Notes under the pieces: generated by a model
Told to the model about the DNA's origin: nothing
Database searches by the model: none
The model's input: the letters and a program-made list of their open reading frames with translations, nothing else
Part shown: positions 19,622 through 30,583 of the stretch, piece by piece
How the letters are laid out: every line of letters starts with the position of its first letter
Numbering within the stretch: position 1 is the stretch's first letter
Source: Stutzerimonas stutzeri
Lineage (GTDB): Bacteria; Pseudomonadota; Gammaproteobacteria; Pseudomonadales; Pseudomonadaceae
Length of the DNA stretch: 64,000 bases
Reading direction: 5' to 3'
NCBI RefSeq assembly: GCF_019090095.1
Contig: NZ_JAGQFP010000002.1
Span: 1,240,001 to 1,304,000, forward strand
Made by a program: the position numbers and the translations under genes

Positions 19622-22576
19622 TCACTCAATGGCATCTGTCGCCTCGACATACCGCGGCAGGGTGATGCGGAAACGGGTGCCGCGTTGGGTTTCCGGATCC
19701 GCCGGGCTGTCGATATTGATTTGTCCATAATGCTCTTCCACGATCGAATAGACCAGCGCAAGGCCCAGGCCCGTCCCTTCGCCGGGATCCTTGGTGGTGA
19801 AGAACGGCTCGAACAGGCGGTCCTGTATGGCCCGTGGTATGCCGCTGCCTTCGTCCTCGACGATGAGGTAGACGGTCTGCTCGGCCTGCTCGCTGCGCAC
19901 CCGGATCGCCCCGCCGGGCTCCGATGCGTCGCGGGCATTGGACAGCAGGTTGATCAGCACCTGGGCGAGGCGTTGCGGGTCGCCTTCGGCCAGGTGACCA
20001 GGATCGCAGAGGTTGAAGAAGTGCACTTCGGTGCCGCGGCGGTTGAGCGAGAGCAGCGAGATCGCATCCTGGGCGACCTCGGCCAGACTGACCGGGTACA
20101 TATCCTGCTGGCGCCCGCCGGCATGGGCGAAGCTCATCAACGACTGGACGATGCGCGAGACGCGCTTGGTCTGCTCGACGATCTGGTTGCTGATCTCGCT
20201 GATCTCGGGGTCGGCCTCGCGCTCCTCGCGCAGGTTTTGCGCCAGACAGGCGATACCGGTGATCGGATTGCCAATCTCGTGGGCGACGCCCGCGGCCAGG
20301 CGACCGATGCTCGCCAGGCGTTCGGAGTGCACCAGCCGGTCCTCCAGCTGCTGGGTCTCGGTGAGATCCTCGATCAGCAGCACCAGGCCACTGTTGCCGG
20401 GCGCCAGCGGTTCGGCGATCGCCGCCTTGTGCAGGTTAAGGCAGCGGCTGTGGCCGTCCAGTTGCAAGCGTTGCTTGTGCAGGTGCTCCTCACGCTGCTG
20501 GATGAAACCGCTCAACAGGCTTTGCCACGGCTCGGCGATGGTGGCCAGGCGTGAGCCAACCACCTGCAGCGCGGGAATCTCGGTGAGCTCTTCGAGCGCC
20601 CGGTTCCACATCAGGATTTCCTGGTCCTTGGCCAGCGAGCAGACGCCCATTGGCAGCTCCTGCAGCGTCTGCCGGTGGTAGCGGCGCAACGCATCGAGTT
20701 CGGCGGCCAGGCCGGTCAGACGCGAGTGATAGTCCTCCAGGCGGCTTTCGATGAAGTGGATGTCCTCGGTGACGTAGCTGTCTGCACCGTTCTTGTAGGA
20801 CAGGAAGTTCTCGACGATGTCCTGGGCCACGCTGGGGCCCATCAGCCCGGACAGGTTGGCCTCGATACGGTCGCGCAGGCGGCGCAGGGCGTAGGGGCGG
20901 TGTTCGTCAAACGGCAGTTGCAGATCGCGCAGTGCCTGTTCCACCTCCCGTTGCGCGGTCTTGGCACCCAGCGGCTTGGCCAGTTGGGTGGCAAATTCCT
21001 GTGGCGAGGCAGCTGCCAGTTCGCGCCGCTGCGGCCGGCGTACATTTTCCACCGCGCAGGCTTCGGCGGCGGCCTGTTCTTCCGCGCTGGTTTCGGTGAA
21101 CAGCGAGAACAACGAGAAGGCCAGTACGTTGACCGCCAGCGAGGCGATCGCCGCCAGATGCCAGCTGGTGTCGTCAAGCACATAGACGACGTTGAGCAGC
21201 GGGAGATAGAAGCCGTCGAGGTTGCCCACCAGGGGCAGCAGCATGGTGACCACCCAGACCGCGATCCCCGCCAGCAGCCCGACGATGTAGCCGCGGCGGT
21301 TGGCGGTCGGCCAGTAGAGTACCGAGAGCACGCCGGGCAGGAATTGCAGCGTGGCGACGAACGCGACGATGCCGAGGTTGGACAGGTCCTGCTCGGCGCC
21401 CAGCAACAGATAAAAGCCGTAGCCGGCCATGATGATCGCCAGGATCAGGCTGCGGCGCGTCCATTTCAGCCAGCGATAGATGTTGCCTTCGGTTGGCGGC
21501 TGGTACAGCGGCAGCACCAGATGGTTGAGCGCCATGCCCGACAGGGCCAGCGTGCTGACGATGATCAGGCCGCTGGAGGCCGACAGGCCGCCGACGAACG
21601 CCGCCAGCGTCAGCAGTTCGCTCTGCGCGGTCAGGCCAAGGCCGAGGGTGAAATATTCCGGGTTGGTGCTGACGCCCAGTTTCAGGCCGGCCCAGAGAAT
21701 CAGCGGGACGGCGAGGCTCATCAACAGCAGGTACAGCGGCAATCCCCAGCTGGCGCTGACCAGGGCGCGGGGATTGAGGTTCTCGGTGAAGGTCATGTGA
21801 TACATGTGCGGCATCACGATCGCCGAGGCGAAGAACACCAGCAGCAAGGTGCGCCAGGGCCCCTCCTGCAATGGCGTATGCAGCGCTTGCAGCGCCGACT
21901 GGTTCTGCAGCAGCCAGATTTCCAGTTGATGCGGGCCGCCAAATACTACGTACAAGGCATACAAGCCGATGGCGCCGAAGGTCAGCAGCTTGACCACCGA
22001 TTCGAAGGCAATGGCGAAGACCAGCCCTTCGTGCTTTTCACGCGTGGCGATGTGCCGAGCACCGAAGAGAATGGTGAACAGCATGATCATCGCGCAATAG
22101 CCCAGCGCGACGCGTTCCTGCAGGGGCTCGAGGGTGAGAATGCCGATGGCGTCGGCCACCGCCTGAATCTGCAGCGCCAGCAGCGGCAGCATGCCGATCA
22201 GCATGACGATGGTGGTCAGCGCGCCGCTCCAGGTGCTACGGAAGCGAAAGGCGAAAAGGTCGGCCAACGACGCCAGCTGGTAGGTGCGGGTGATGCGCAG
22301 GATGGGGTAGAGCAGCACCGGTGCCAGCAGGAAGGCGCCGCACACCCCCAGATAGGTCGCGAGAAACCCGTAGCCATATTGGTAAGCCAGGCCGACGGTG
22401 CCGTAGAACGCCCAGGCACTGGCATACACCCCCAGCGACAGGGTGTAGGTCAAAGGGTGACGGATTATCCAGCGCGGAATCAGCCCGCGCTCGCTGACCC
22501 AGGCCACCCCGAACAGCACCAGCAGATAGGCGGCGCTGATGAGGATCAGGTGGCTGAGGCTAAAGCTCGTCTGCAT
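19622..22576 (-). CDS. cbrA: Sensor histidine kinase CbrA with SLC5-type transporter domain
   Basis: A 984-residue membrane sensor. The N-terminal half (about residues 1-500) is a sodium/solute symporter-like domain of about 13 membrane helices, with [20 protein letters not shown] near the start. The CbrA of pseudomonads is reported to take up histidine. A linker/STAC-like region and a PAS segment ([19 protein letters not shown]) follow, then the HisKA box [18 protein letters not shown] and the HATPase core ([33 protein letters not shown]). Phospho-transfer to CbrB is expected. The start overlaps the end of the small cbrX frame by 17 bp, indicating coupling. Confidence 0.95.
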   Translation of the reverse strand: MQTSFSLSHLILISAAYLLVLFGVAWVSERGLIPRWIIRHPLTYTLSLGVYASAWAFYGTVGLAYQYGYGFLATYLGVCGAFLLAPVLLYPILRITRTYQLASLADLFAFRFRSTWSGALTTIVMLIGMLPLLALQIQAVADAIGILTLEPLQERVALGYCAMIMLFTILFGARHIATREKHEGLVFAIAFESVVKLLTFGAIGLYALYVVFGGPHQLEIWLLQNQSALQALHTPLQEGPWRTLLLVFFASAIVMPHMYHMTFTENLNPRALVSASWGLPLYLLLMSLAVPLILWAGLKLGVSTNPEYFTLGLGLTAQSELLTLAAFVGGLSASSGLIIVSTLALSGMALNHLVLPLYQPPTEGNIYRWLKWTRRSLILAIIMAGYGFYLLLGAEQDLSNLGIVAFVATLQFLPGVLSVLYWPTANRRGYIVGLLAGIAVWVVTMLLPLVGNLDGFYLPLLNVVYVLDDTSWHLAAIASLAVNVLAFSLFSLFTETSAEEQAAAEACAVENVRRPQRRELAAASPQEFATQLAKPLGAKTAQREVEQALRDLQLPFDEHRPYALRRLRDRIEANLSGLMGPSVAQDIVENFLSYKNGADSYVTEDIHFIESRLEDYHSRLTGLAAELDALRRYHRQTLQELPMGVCSLAKDQEILMWNRALEELTEIPALQVVGSRLATIAEPWQSLLSGFIQQREEHLHKQRLQLDGHSRCLNLHKAAIAEPLAPGNSGLVLLIEDLTETQQLEDRLVHSERLASIGRLAAGVAHEIGNPITGIACLAQNLREEREADPEISEISNQIVEQTKRVSRIVQSLMSFAHAGGRQQDMYPVSLAEVAQDAISLLSLNRRGTEVHFFNLCDPGHLAEGDPQRLAQVLINLLSNARDASEPGGAIRVRSEQAEQTVYLIVEDEGSGIPRAIQDRLFEPFFTTKDPGEGTGLGLALVYSIVEEHYGQINIDSPADPETQRGTRFRITLPRYVEATDAIE

Positions 22577-22736
22577 CGCGCTGACTCTGAAGAATGAAGG
22601 TCACCACGATCAGGATCAGCCACAACAGATAAGGGCGATACCAGGCACCGTTGGGGTCGATCCACCAATCCATGATCGCGGGGGAAAACAGATAGATCCC
22701 CACTACCAGGAGCAGCACCAGTCGGTAGATATACAT
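22560..22736 (-). CDS. cbrX: Small membrane protein CbrX
   Basis: A 58-residue protein from ATG 22736 (MYIYRLVLLLVVGIYLFSP) with two hydrophobic helices (about residues 4-20 and 35-52) around PAIMDWWIDPNGAWYRPY. It overlaps the cbrA start by 17 bp. A small upstream frame called cbrX is known in this position in Pseudomonas and is co-transcribed with cbrA; it may act in translational coupling or as a partner of CbrA. The Shine-Dalgarno is weak. An upstream in-frame start (22793) would add 19 residues lacking membrane character. Confidence 0.82.
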   Translation of the reverse strand: MYIYRLVLLLVVGIYLFSPAIMDWWIDPNGAWYRPYLLWLILIVVTFILQSQRDADEL

Positions 22737-22841
22737 GCTGGAACTCGTGTCGTAAGTGCTGGAATGGTAAAGCAGCGGCAAGCGGCAAGCCACACGCGGC
22801 CGCTCAGCGCGGCAAAGTGGGCGCTGCTTTCGCCTGTTGCA

Positions 22842-23744
22842 TCAACGCAACTGCGCCTCGGCCAGGGTCGAGCAGCGCGGGATCCGCTCGGCATCCCACC
22901 GTGGGATCGACCAGGCAAGCACCTCGTGGGGGAGCGCATCGTTCAGCTCGCTGGGCGTCGGCTGGCCGAGGGCGCGGAGCGCGCGAAGCAGCAGCGGCGT
23001 TGCCTCGGCAGGCTGCAGCGGGGGTGAACGGTAACGTTTGCCCAGTTTGTGGCCGTCGGGCTGGATGATCAGCGGTACGTGCAGGTAACGCGGCTGCGGC
23101 AGCCCGAGCAGTTCCTGCAGGTAAAGCTGACGTGGGGTGGAGTCGAGCAGGTCGGCGCCGCGGACGATATCGGTCACGCCCTGCCAGGCATCGTCGAGCA
23201 CAACCGCCAACTGGTAGGCGATGAGTCCGTCGCGTCGCCGGATGACGAAATCGCCCACGTCCTGAAGCAGCTGCTGGCAAAACGCACCCTGTACGCGGTC
23301 GACGAAGCCGTATGTCCGATCAGGAACGCGCAGGCGAATGGCCGCATCGATCGGCTCGTGCCGGGCGTCCCGGCAGAAACCCGGATACAACCCGGCGAAG
23401 GGCTGCAGCTGCTTTCGAGAGCAGGTGCAGGCATAGGCGTGGCCAGCCTGCCAGAGCTGCTCGATCACCGCGTTGTAGACGTCCAGCCGATCGCTCTGGC
23501 GTTCCATCGGCCCATCCCATTCGAAGCCGTAGGCTTCCAGCGCCTGAACGATCGCCTCCTGCGCGCCGGGCATCTCGCGAGGGGGGTCGAGGTCTTCCAT
23601 GCGTAGCAGCCAGCGACCGCCCGCCGCGCGCGCATCCAGATGGGAGGCCAGCGCCGCGATCAGCGAGCCGAAGTGCAGGTAACCGCTGGGGGTCGGTGCG
23701 AAACGCCCGACGTAGGCGGCAGGCTTGGTAATGGAGGTTGGCAT
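22842..23744 (-). CDS. gluQ: Glutamyl-Q tRNA(Asp) synthetase
   Basis: A truncated GluRS paralogue that attaches glutamate to queuosine at the wobble position of tRNA-Asp. The 300-residue length is typical. The start is ATG 23744 (MPTSITKPAAYVGRFAPTPS). The class I site is APTPSGYLHFGSL with the KMSKS-like KLGKRYRSP. A zinc site is visible in YACTCSRKQLQPFAGLYPGFCRD. The anticodon-binding domain of GluRS is missing, as expected. It lies downstream of dksA on the same strand, the usual dksA-gluQ order. Confidence 0.95.
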   Translation of the reverse strand: MPTSITKPAAYVGRFAPTPSGYLHFGSLIAALASHLDARAAGGRWLLRMEDLDPPREMPGAQEAIVQALEAYGFEWDGPMERQSDRLDVYNAVIEQLWQAGHAYACTCSRKQLQPFAGLYPGFCRDARHEPIDAAIRLRVPDRTYGFVDRVQGAFCQQLLQDVGDFVIRRRDGLIAYQLAVVLDDAWQGVTDIVRGADLLDSTPRQLYLQELLGLPQPRYLHVPLIIQPDGHKLGKRYRSPPLQPAEATPLLLRALRALGQPTPSELNDALPHEVLAWSIPRWDAERIPRCSTLAEAQLR

Positions 23745-23830
23745 GACGGACCGGCTCGGAGGGGAGAAGCGAGGCGGGCGATTCGATGGGGGCAGAAATG
23801 AAGCGGGGCGCCGTAGCGCCCCGTTCGGGA

Positions 23831-24274
23831 TCAGGAACCGATCTGCTTTTCCTTGATCTCCGCCAGCGTCTTGCAGTCGATGCACAGCGTGGCGGTTGGG
23901 CGCGCTTCGAGGCGACGGATACCGATTTCGACGCCGCAGGAGTCGCACCAGCCGTACTCGTTGTCTTCGATCAGCTGCAGCGTTTCGTCGATCTTCTTGA
24001 TCAGCTTACGTTCGCGATCACGGGCACGCAGTTCCAGGCTGAACTCTTCTTCCTGGCTGGCGCGGTCGGCTGGGTCGGGAAAGTTGGCCGCTTCGTCCTG
24101 CATGTGGTGCACGGTACGATCGACTTCTTCCATCAACTCCTGTTTCCACTTGTTGAGGATGGCGGTGAAGTGAGCGCGCATGTTGTCGCTCATGTACTCC
24201 TCACCCTTGGACTCCTTGTAGGGAACGAAGGCGCGAATCAGTTGGTTGCTGGGTGTCGTTTTGGTAATGGGCAT
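23831..24274 (-). CDS. dksA: RNA polymerase-binding transcription factor DksA
   Basis: Binds the RNA polymerase secondary channel and potentiates ppGpp in the stringent response. The protein has 147 residues from ATG 24274 ([20 protein letters not shown]), behind AGAGG. The coiled-coil tip carries the conserved acidic [11 protein letters not shown] (DxxDxA), and the C-terminal four-cysteine zinc finger reads CDSCGVEIG and [10 protein letters not shown]. All four Cys are present, so this is the canonical zinc form. A weak hairpin (23804-23823) lies between it and gluQ. Confidence 0.98.
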   Translation of the reverse strand: MPITKTTPSNQLIRAFVPYKESKGEEYMSDNMRAHFTAILNKWKQELMEEVDRTVHHMQDEAANFPDPADRASQEEEFSLELRARDRERKLIKKIDETLQLIEDNEYGWCDSCGVEIGIRRLEARPTATLCIDCKTLAEIKEKQIGS

Positions 24275-24467
24275 GGATGAACGCCTCTCGCTATGTCCAT
24301 TGCGCAGGATAGTGAAGTCCCTCTGCCGGCCCGTGCCGGCCCTGCGGCTGCAAGCGGGCGAACTTACCAGATCGTATCGGGGTGCGCTACTCCCGAATAC
24401 CACGGTGGCTGCGGTGTCAGGGGGACCTTCGGTAGAATTCACGTTTTGTACTCTTCAGGAAGGTCAG

Positions 24468-25640
24468 ATGACCTCGTCATATAGCGCGCGTAGCCGCGCA
24501 ATCGAACCCTTTCACGTCATGGCGCTGCTGGCGCGAGCCAATGAATTGCAGGCGCTGGGGCGTGATGTGATTCACCTGGAAATCGGTGAGCCGGACTTCA
24601 CCACCGCCGAACCCATCGTCATGGCCGGGCAGGCTGCTCTCGCGGCAGGCCACACGCGCTATACCGCTGCCCGAGGGCTGCCGCAGCTGCGCGAAGCGAT
24701 CGCCGGTTTCTACGCCGAGCGCTATCAACTGTCTATTGACCCCGAGCGTGTGCTGATTACTCCCGGCGGATCCGGCGCGTTGCTGCTGGCCAGCAGCCTG
24801 CTGGTCGATCCGGGCAAGCATTGGTTGCTGGCCGATCCGGGTTACCCCTGCAATCGACACTTCCTGCGCTTGATCGAAGGCGCCGCGCAGTTGGTGCCGG
24901 TAGGGCCCGAGGTCCGCTATCAGCTGACCCCCGATCTCGTCGAGCGTTACTGGGATCAGGACAGTGTCGGCGCGCTGGTCGCCTCGCCGGCCAACCCGAC
25001 CGGCACGCTGCTCGACCGTGACGAACTGGGTGGCCTCTCGGCGGCGCTGAAGGCGCGGGGTGGGCACCTGGTGGTCGACGAGATCTACCACGGCCTGACC
25101 TACGGCACCGATGCCGCCAGCGTGCTGGAGGTGGACGACTCGGCCTTCGTGCTGAACAGTTTTTCCAAGTACTTCGGCATGACCGGCTGGCGCCTGGGCT
25201 GGCTGGTGGCGCCGCAGGCCGCCGTCCCTGAACTGGAGAAGCTGGCTCAGAACCTCTATATCAGCGCACCGACCATGGCCCAGCACGCCGCGCTGGCGTG
25301 CTTCCAACCCGCCACCCTCGAGATTCTCGAGGCGCGCCGGGCCGAGTTCGCCAAACGGCGCGACTACCTGCTGCCCGCATTGCGCGAGTTGGGATTCGGT
25401 ATCGCCGTCGAGCCGCAGGGTGCCTTCTATCTGTACGCGGATATCTCGGCGTTCGGCGGCGATGCCTACGGGTTCTGCCAGCACATGCTCGAGACCGAGT
25501 TCGTGGCGATCACGCCGGGGCTCGATTTCGGTCGTTACCAGGCCGGACATCATGTGCGCTTCGCCTATACGCAGGATCTGCCGCGGCTGGAGCAGGCGGT
25601 CGAGCGGATCGCCCGCGGCCTGCAGAGCTGGCAGGCCTGA
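24468..25640 (+). CDS. PLP-dependent class I/II aminotransferase
   Basis: A 390-residue fold-type I aminotransferase from ATG 24468 ([20 protein letters not shown]), behind AGGAAGG. The PLP site is visible: DEIYHGLTY with the cofactor Asp/Tyr, and [16 protein letters not shown] with the Schiff-base Lys. A substrate-binding Arg is in [12 protein letters not shown]. Other conserved parts are IEIGEPDF-like [14 protein letters not shown], and [10 protein letters not shown]. The exact amino donor is not determinable; members of this group act on alanine, aspartate or valine-like substrates. It is divergent from dksA and overlaps sfsA by one base (TGATG), so the two are coupled. Confidence 0.92.
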   Translation: MTSSYSARSRAIEPFHVMALLARANELQALGRDVIHLEIGEPDFTTAEPIVMAGQAALAAGHTRYTAARGLPQLREAIAGFYAERYQLSIDPERVLITPGGSGALLLASSLLVDPGKHWLLADPGYPCNRHFLRLIEGAAQLVPVGPEVRYQLTPDLVERYWDQDSVGALVASPANPTGTLLDRDELGGLSAALKARGGHLVVDEIYHGLTYGTDAASVLEVDDSAFVLNSFSKYFGMTGWRLGWLVAPQAAVPELEKLAQNLYISAPTMAQHAALACFQPATLEILEARRAEFAKRRDYLLPALRELGFGIAVEPQGAFYLYADISAFGGDAYGFCQHMLETEFVAITPGLDFGRYQAGHHVRFAYTQDLPRLEQAVERIARGLQSWQA

Positions 25641-26347
25641 TGCGCTTCACTACGCCGCTGGAGCAGGGGCGCCTGGTGCGGCGCTACAAGCGCTTCCTTG
25701 CTGATGTCATCACTGATGAAGGTGAGCACCTGTGCATCCATTGCCCCAATACCGGCTCGATGCTCAATTGCATGGGCGAAGGCGCGCGTGTCTGGTTCCA
25801 GCGCAATAGCGACCCCAAGCGCAAACTGCCCGGGACCTGGGAGCTGGTGGAGACGCCCCAGGGGCGTCTGGCCTGCGTCAACACTGCGCGAGCCAACCGA
25901 CTGGTCGAGGAGGCCCTGCTGGCCGGCGTGATCAGCGAGCTGGTCGGCTTCACCGCGCTCAAGCGCGAGGTGGCCTATGGGGTGGAGAACAGCCGTGTGG
26001 ATTTCCGCCTGGACTATCCGGCGGGGCCCGCATTCGTCGAGGTCAAGAGCGTCACCCTGGGCTTTGGCGATACCGCCGTCGCGGCGTTCCCCGATGCGGT
26101 GACCACGCGTGGCGCGCGCCACCTGCGCGAGCTGGCGGCGCTGGCGCGCGAGGGTATCCGCGCCGTGCAGCTGTACTGCGTGAACCTGAGCGGGATCGAG
26201 GCGGTGCGTCCGGCGAGCGAGATCGACCCCCTGTACGCCGAGGCGCTACGCGAAGCGGCGGCGGCGGGGGTCGAGGTACTGGCCTACGGCGCCGAGCTGA
26301 CCGCGCAAGAGATACGCCTGGCCCACCGGTTGCCGGTGATCATCTGA
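25640..26347 (+). CDS. sfsA: SfsA family DNA-binding/nuclease-like protein
   Basis: A 235-residue protein of the sugar fermentation stimulation A family, ATG 25640 overlapping the stop of the aminotransferase. Conserved motifs are [24 protein letters not shown] and the PD-(D/E)XK-like core [21 protein letters not shown] followed by [17 protein letters not shown]. coli SfsA was described as a regulator of maltose genes, but its core resembles a nuclease fold, so the biochemical role is uncertain. Confidence 0.94.
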   Translation: MRFTTPLEQGRLVRRYKRFLADVITDEGEHLCIHCPNTGSMLNCMGEGARVWFQRNSDPKRKLPGTWELVETPQGRLACVNTARANRLVEEALLAGVISELVGFTALKREVAYGVENSRVDFRLDYPAGPAFVEVKSVTLGFGDTAVAAFPDAVTTRGARHLRELAALAREGIRAVQLYCVNLSGIEAVRPASEIDPLYAEALREAAAAGVEVLAYGAELTAQEIRLAHRLPVII

Positions 26348-26366
26348 GGGCAGCCATACCGCCTGC

Positions 26367-26396
26367 GCAGACCGAGCCTTAGCGGTCTCGGTCTGC
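26367..26396. terminator. Stem-loop between convergent sfsA and sugar dehydrogenase genes
   Basis: GCAGACCGAG (26367-26376) and CTCGGTCTGC (26387-26396) form a perfect 10-bp stem with a 10-nt loop between two convergent genes. No T-run is present on either side, so it is only a probable bidirectional terminator. Confidence 0.45.
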
Positions 26397-26417
26397 AGTA
26401 CAGCCAGGTCTCCGTCC

Positions 26418-27737
26418 TCAATCATTCGCTGGCGTCACCCGCCAGATCACCCCGCCGACGTCGTCGGCCACCAGCACGGCACCGGTCTTGTCCACCGCGA
26501 CGCCCACGGGACGGCCCATGGCCTGTTCCTGCGCGTCGAGAAAGCCCGTCAGTACGTCTTCGGCCGGGCCGTCGGGCACGCCATCGCGGAACGGCACGAA
26601 CACCACCTTGTAGCCGCTGCGTGGCTTGCGGTTCCAGGAGCCGTGCTGACCGACAAAGGCGCCGTGGCGGTAGCGCTCGGGCAGCAGCGACCCCTCATAG
26701 AAGGCCAGCCCAAGGGAGGCCGTGTGTGGGCCCAGGGCGTAGTCGGGGACGATGGCTTTGGCCAACAGATCCGGACGTTGCGGCCTGACCCGCTCGTCGA
26801 CGTGCTGGCCGTAGTAGCTGTAGGGCCAGCCGTAGAAACCGCCGTCCTGTACCGAGGTCATGTAATCGGGCACCAGATCGCTGCCGATCTCGTCGCGCTC
26901 GTTGACCGTGGTCCAGAGCGCGCCACTGTCCGGCTGCCACGCCAGCCCGTTGGGGTTGCGCAGACCGGAGGCGAACAGGCGCAAGGTCTTGTTCCGCGGG
27001 TTGACCTCGAGGATCGCCGCGCGGTTCTCCTCGGCGGCCATACCGTTCTCCGCGACATTGCTGTTGGAGCCGCTGGTGACGTAAAGGCGCGAGCCGTCCG
27101 GGCTGGCGATGACGTTCTTGGTCCAGTGATGGTTGATCGGTCCGCCCGGCAGATCGACGACCTTTTCGCCCGCGGCGTCGATACGCGACACGCCCTCGCG
27201 ATAAGGGAAGCGGACCAGCGCATCGGTATTGGCCACATAGAACTGATCCGCGACCAGCGCCATGCCGAAGGGGGAGTGCAGGCCGTCGAGAAAGGTCGTG
27301 CGTTTATCGGGGCTACCGTCGCCGTCCGTGTCACGTAGCAGGGTGATGCGGTCGGCGCTCTTACCGCCGGAGCCGGCCCGCGCCATGAGCTTTTTCATGA
27401 TCCAGCCACGCAGGCCGCCGCCATCTTCGGGCTTGGCCGGCGCATCGGATTCGGCGACCAGCACGTCGCCGTTGGGCAGCACGTACAGCCAGCGCGGATG
27501 ATCGAGGCCACGGGCGAAGGCCTCCACGCGCAACCCCGGCGCTGCCTGCGGTGTGCGGCCCTCCGGCCAGCCTGTGGCCTTGGCGATATTGACCGTGGGT
27601 ATCAGCGAGCGGGTCGGCTCGGGCAACACGGGCTCCGGGCCGTAGCCCGCGTCGACCGGCAGCGTCGCGGTGTCGCCACAACCCGCCAGGGCAAGCACGA
27701 TGGAAAAAGACGCGAGGTGATGTGGCTGGCAGCGCAT
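26418..27737 (-). CDS. PQQ-dependent sugar dehydrogenase-like lipoprotein
   Basis: A 439-residue lipoprotein from ATG 27737 with signal [20 protein letters not shown], whose lipobox LAGC gives Cys20 as the lipidated residue. A CAGGAG precedes the start. The rest is a six-bladed propeller of the soluble glucose/sorbosone dehydrogenase type ([74 protein letters not shown]). Family members oxidise aldoses or sorbosone with PQQ and Ca in the periplasm; the substrate here is unknown. Convergent with sfsA. Confidence 0.9.
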   Translation of the reverse strand: MRCQPHHLASFSIVLALAGCGDTATLPVDAGYGPEPVLPEPTRSLIPTVNIAKATGWPEGRTPQAAPGLRVEAFARGLDHPRWLYVLPNGDVLVAESDAPAKPEDGGGLRGWIMKKLMARAGSGGKSADRITLLRDTDGDGSPDKRTTFLDGLHSPFGMALVADQFYVANTDALVRFPYREGVSRIDAAGEKVVDLPGGPINHHWTKNVIASPDGSRLYVTSGSNSNVAENGMAAEENRAAILEVNPRNKTLRLFASGLRNPNGLAWQPDSGALWTTVNERDEIGSDLVPDYMTSVQDGGFYGWPYSYYGQHVDERVRPQRPDLLAKAIVPDYALGPHTASLGLAFYEGSLLPERYRHGAFVGQHGSWNRKPRSGYKVVFVPFRDGVPDGPAEDVLTGFLDAQEQAMGRPVGVAVDKTGAVLVADDVGGVIWRVTPAND

Positions 27738-27777
27738 GGCGGCTCCTGGCAAGGGGGATGGCCTGACAAGCCGAAGT

Positions 27778-28293
27778 CTAGCTCGGGTCGTCATCGTTCT
27801 CTTTGAATGGTGAGGTGTTTGCCACGTGTCGCTCCAGGCGCGGCATCAATTTCAAGATCACGAAGGCGAAACAGGTGGTGAGAACGGCCGTCGATTCATG
27901 CCCCAGCCCGGCGGCGATGCCGATGGCCGAGGTCAGCCAGATGCCCGCTGCGGTAGTGAGGCCTTTGACGTCCTGAAGGGAGTCGCCCTTGAGAATGGTG
28001 CCGGCCCCGAGAAAGCCGATGCCGGTGATGATGCCCTGCATGACGCGGGACAGGTCTTCAACCTTCATCCCCGCTTCCAGCGGCACCAGCACGAAGAGCG
28101 CGGCCCCGAGCGAAACCAGCATATGGGTGCGCAGGCCGGCTGCCTTGCCCTTGTATTCGCGCTCGTAACCCAGTGCCCCGCCCAGTATTGCCGCGACCAG
28201 CAGGCGTAGCGAAATGCGGATCGCGTGCTCCAGGTCAGGCAGGTCGGAAAATTCCGAGGCGACCGTACGGCTCAGGATCTCCCACCACTCCAT
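27778..28293 (-). CDS. MgtC/SapB family membrane protein
   Basis: A 171-residue inner-membrane protein with four to five helices. The family core is clear: [37 protein letters not shown], then [15 protein letters not shown] and [19 protein letters not shown]. MgtC in Salmonella inhibits the ATP synthase and adapts cells to low magnesium and intramacrophage life, while SapB-type members are less defined. The long soluble C-terminal domain of MgtC is absent, so this is the short SapB/YhiD-like form. Confidence 0.9.
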   Translation of the reverse strand: MEWWEILSRTVASEFSDLPDLEHAIRISLRLLVAAILGGALGYEREYKGKAAGLRTHMLVSLGAALFVLVPLEAGMKVEDLSRVMQGIITGIGFLGAGTILKGDSLQDVKGLTTAAGIWLTSAIGIAAGLGHESTAVLTTCFAFVILKLMPRLERHVANTSPFKENDDDPS

Positions 28294-28356
28294 GCACCCT
28301 CCCGGACTTCTGATGACTGGGCTTTGGCTGTATGAGTGCCGTCGGGCTTCAGCGGT

Positions 28357-29379
28357 TCAGTCGACGACCTCGAAGCGCAGCATGCCGATCATCTGTCCAG
28401 CCTCGGTCACTACCCGCACGCGCCATTTGCCCGTGGCCCGCTCGGGAAAGTTGCGCTTATGGGTCCAGGCGCGGTAGCCCGCGTCACGGCCGCCGCTGAT
28501 CTCCAGCGGAATCCGATCGACCTGCCGGCCGTTATATATCCACTCATGGTAGATGCGCTCCTTCAGGCCTCGTGGCGCATTGATTGCGGTGTAGGCGTAA
28601 AGGCCATTGCCGTGCAGCTCCGCCGATGTCAGCTGCCGGAGACGGTCGCCTGGCTTGCGCGAGGTGTTATCGAAGGTGCGGGTGACGGCCACATCGGTCA
28701 ACCACAGGGTCGCCGGCGGTACCCAGGTGCGACCCATCCAGCCGGCCAGGCCGACAGCCGCGGCGAGCACCAGCATGCCCAGCACGCTCTTCCAGTTCCA
28801 GGTCGCGAACAGCCCGCTCAGGCTCGGCAGGGCGAGTGCGACGGCGATACCCAGCGCCCACAGATAACTTTGAGGCGTCGACAGGTGGAAGATGATCGGC
28901 AGCGCCGTCAGCAGGACGGCGAACAGGGTCAGGGCATGGAAGGCCAGATACACCCAGCGCCGCGGCGCCAGCCATTTGTAGTACAGCGGATCGACCAGTG
29001 AGACCAGCGCGGCGATACCGAGCAACACGGTGAATACCGACTGGCCGCTGTTCCAGGTCGTGGTGATGAAAAAGAACGGAATGATGAAGAACAGGCTTTC
29101 CTGATGGACCATCTGCGTGACGTAGCGCAGCAGGGGCGGAGGCACTTTCCAGCCGAAGCGACGTTCGAGCGCGCGGCGCAGGCTGGTCTCGAGCATCAGC
29201 CAGAGCCAGCTGACCAGCATCAGCGCGGCGATGACCTTGGCCAGCCCCGCCTGGCGCTCCACCAGCACGAAGCTGGCGACGCCCGAGCCGAAACCAAACA
29301 GCGCGATGGTGCCGGGGTAGCGGCTGATCAGCCGGGAAATCAGCTGGATCAGCGGCATCAGGCGGGCTTTCAACGACAT
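28357..29379 (-). CDS. DUF5924/DUF2914 membrane protein
   Basis: A 340-residue protein with about seven N-terminal membrane helices (residues roughly 20-225), followed by a soluble C-terminal domain of about 110 residues that fits DUF2914 (LTSAELHGNGLYAYTAIN, RIYHEWIYNGRQVDRIPLEISGG, TGKWRVRVVTEAGQMIGMLRFEV). DUF2914 domains look like carbohydrate- or ligand-binding beta-sandwiches outside the membrane. The function is unknown. It starts MSLKARLMPLIQLISRL at ATG 29379 and precedes the mgtC-like gene on the same strand (63-bp gap). Confidence 0.8.
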   Translation of the reverse strand: MSLKARLMPLIQLISRLISRYPGTIALFGFGSGVASFVLVERQAGLAKVIAALMLVSWLWLMLETSLRRALERRFGWKVPPPLLRYVTQMVHQESLFFIIPFFFITTTWNSGQSVFTVLLGIAALVSLVDPLYYKWLAPRRWVYLAFHALTLFAVLLTALPIIFHLSTPQSYLWALGIAVALALPSLSGLFATWNWKSVLGMLVLAAAVGLAGWMGRTWVPPATLWLTDVAVTRTFDNTSRKPGDRLRQLTSAELHGNGLYAYTAINAPRGLKERIYHEWIYNGRQVDRIPLEISGGRDAGYRAWTHKRNFPERATGKWRVRVVTEAGQMIGMLRFEVVD

Positions 29380-29637
29380 GGCAGGCTCATGGTGAAGGGT
29401 GGCTCCAGACAGAATGCTCGTAGATGGCGTTCATCAGGCCAGACGAAGCGTGATTGCCAGGCGCGGTGATTCGCTCGTGGGCAGCGAGCGGTTGGATGTC
29501 GCCGCAGGCCGAATAAGCACATCGCTGGTCCGGCGGGGAGGGACATCCATAGCGGTTGCCTCGAATCATCAGGGCTCGGCTTGAGGCAGGCCTTGGCTTC
29601 TCGCGTCGTCGTGCCCACGGCTCGCCTCTTGTTAAGC

Positions 29638-30123
29638 CTAGCCTGTCGTGGTCAAGGCCTGATCGATGGCACCACACAGGCTGTCATAGGCCCGCGCCGT
29701 TTCCGGTGTCAGACGGACCAGCGGCAGGCCGATGGTCTGGCACAGCTCCTCGACGAAGGCGTTGGCCTCGCTGGGCGCTTCCATTTCTATGGCGCAGCGT
29801 GGCGCCAGACTTTGTCGGTCGCAGAGCAAGAAATCGAACCGTGCCGCCGAGATGCGATTGACGGCCTGATACCAGGGGGCCCGGCGCGGCACCGCGGTGA
29901 CCTCCACGACATCCGCCATGCGTACCTTGCTGAGAATCACGAAGCGTTCGCCCATCGCCTGTTGCAGCAATGCCAGCAGCTCCCGTTCGCTGGGCTGAAA
30001 GAACGGCTGCTTCAAGGCATAGGGCATGCGCAGCGCCGGATGATTGTATTGGCGCTGCTTGATGAAGAAGACCAGCGCGAAGCAGACGAAGGCCACCAGC
30101 ACCATCGCCAGGAAGCCCATCAT
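29638..30123 (-). CDS. DUF2726 single-pass membrane protein
   Basis: A 161-residue protein with one N-terminal membrane helix (MMGFLAMVLVAFVCFALVFF) and a cytosolic domain of the DUF2726 type, a restriction-endonuclease-like fold without proven activity: PFFQPSERELLALLQQAM, RFVILSKVRMADVVEV, FDFLLCDRQSLAPRCAIE and the closing IGLPLVRLTPE. Two adjacent ATGs are possible; the first (30123) has AGGAG at better spacing. No function is established. The 258 bp between it and the DUF5924 gene show no convincing gene. Confidence 0.8.
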   Translation of the reverse strand: MMGFLAMVLVAFVCFALVFFIKQRQYNHPALRMPYALKQPFFQPSERELLALLQQAMGERFVILSKVRMADVVEVTAVPRRAPWYQAVNRISAARFDFLLCDRQSLAPRCAIEMEAPSEANAFVEELCQTIGLPLVRLTPETARAYDSLCGAIDQALTTTG

Positions 30124-30583
30124 TGTGGGTGGCTCCTGCGTACGAGCGGTCGGGGTTGTCTGATGGAAGGCCGAGACGGCATGGCGAACTCCATGGGGCG
30201 GGCGTACTGGATTGGAGGCGCCTGATCGGGTGAAGTTCGTTGGCTGACGCGGGATGCGAGATTGTTCTCGGGAGTTATCCCGGATATCTGTTAGGCGTTC
30301 TGTGGATAACCTTGGGGCGAATGACGCAGTACCTGCAACAACGGGGCTTGCAGGGTTCCGCTTATTTTTTAGTCAATCCACCGTCCAGCGATGTTTTTAC
30401 CCAGCCGGCTTTTGTTTTACCGACTGCGGACCGTTTTTCTTGCCGGCTTTCTGCAAATTCGCGCGGCTGGCTGCGGTTATCCAAGATTACTGTGGAGGGC
30501 GCTGTGGATAACCGCTGGTAAACCAGGTTCAGGCTGCACAGGGCGCGGCCTGCAGAGAGGTGAGTGTTTTTTGTACAGTGCGC
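30124..30583. other. Non-coding region with two exact DnaA boxes
   Basis: A 460-bp stretch without a convincing gene. It holds TGTGGATAA (the complement of the DnaA box TTATCCACA) at 30301-30309 and 30503-30511. Each box lies at the right end of a similar approximately 40-bp segment that begins with GTTATCC (30274-30280 and 30475-30481), forming an imperfect palindrome GGTTATCC...TGTGGATAACC. Several T-runs (30365-30435) make the stretch unusually AT-rich for this window. Confidence 0.6.

Noticed and set aside
29370..29618. 82-residue minus-strand frame between the DUF5924 and DUF2726 genes
   Set aside because: No ribosome site, no recognisable sequence and it overlaps the DUF5924 start; treated as non-coding.
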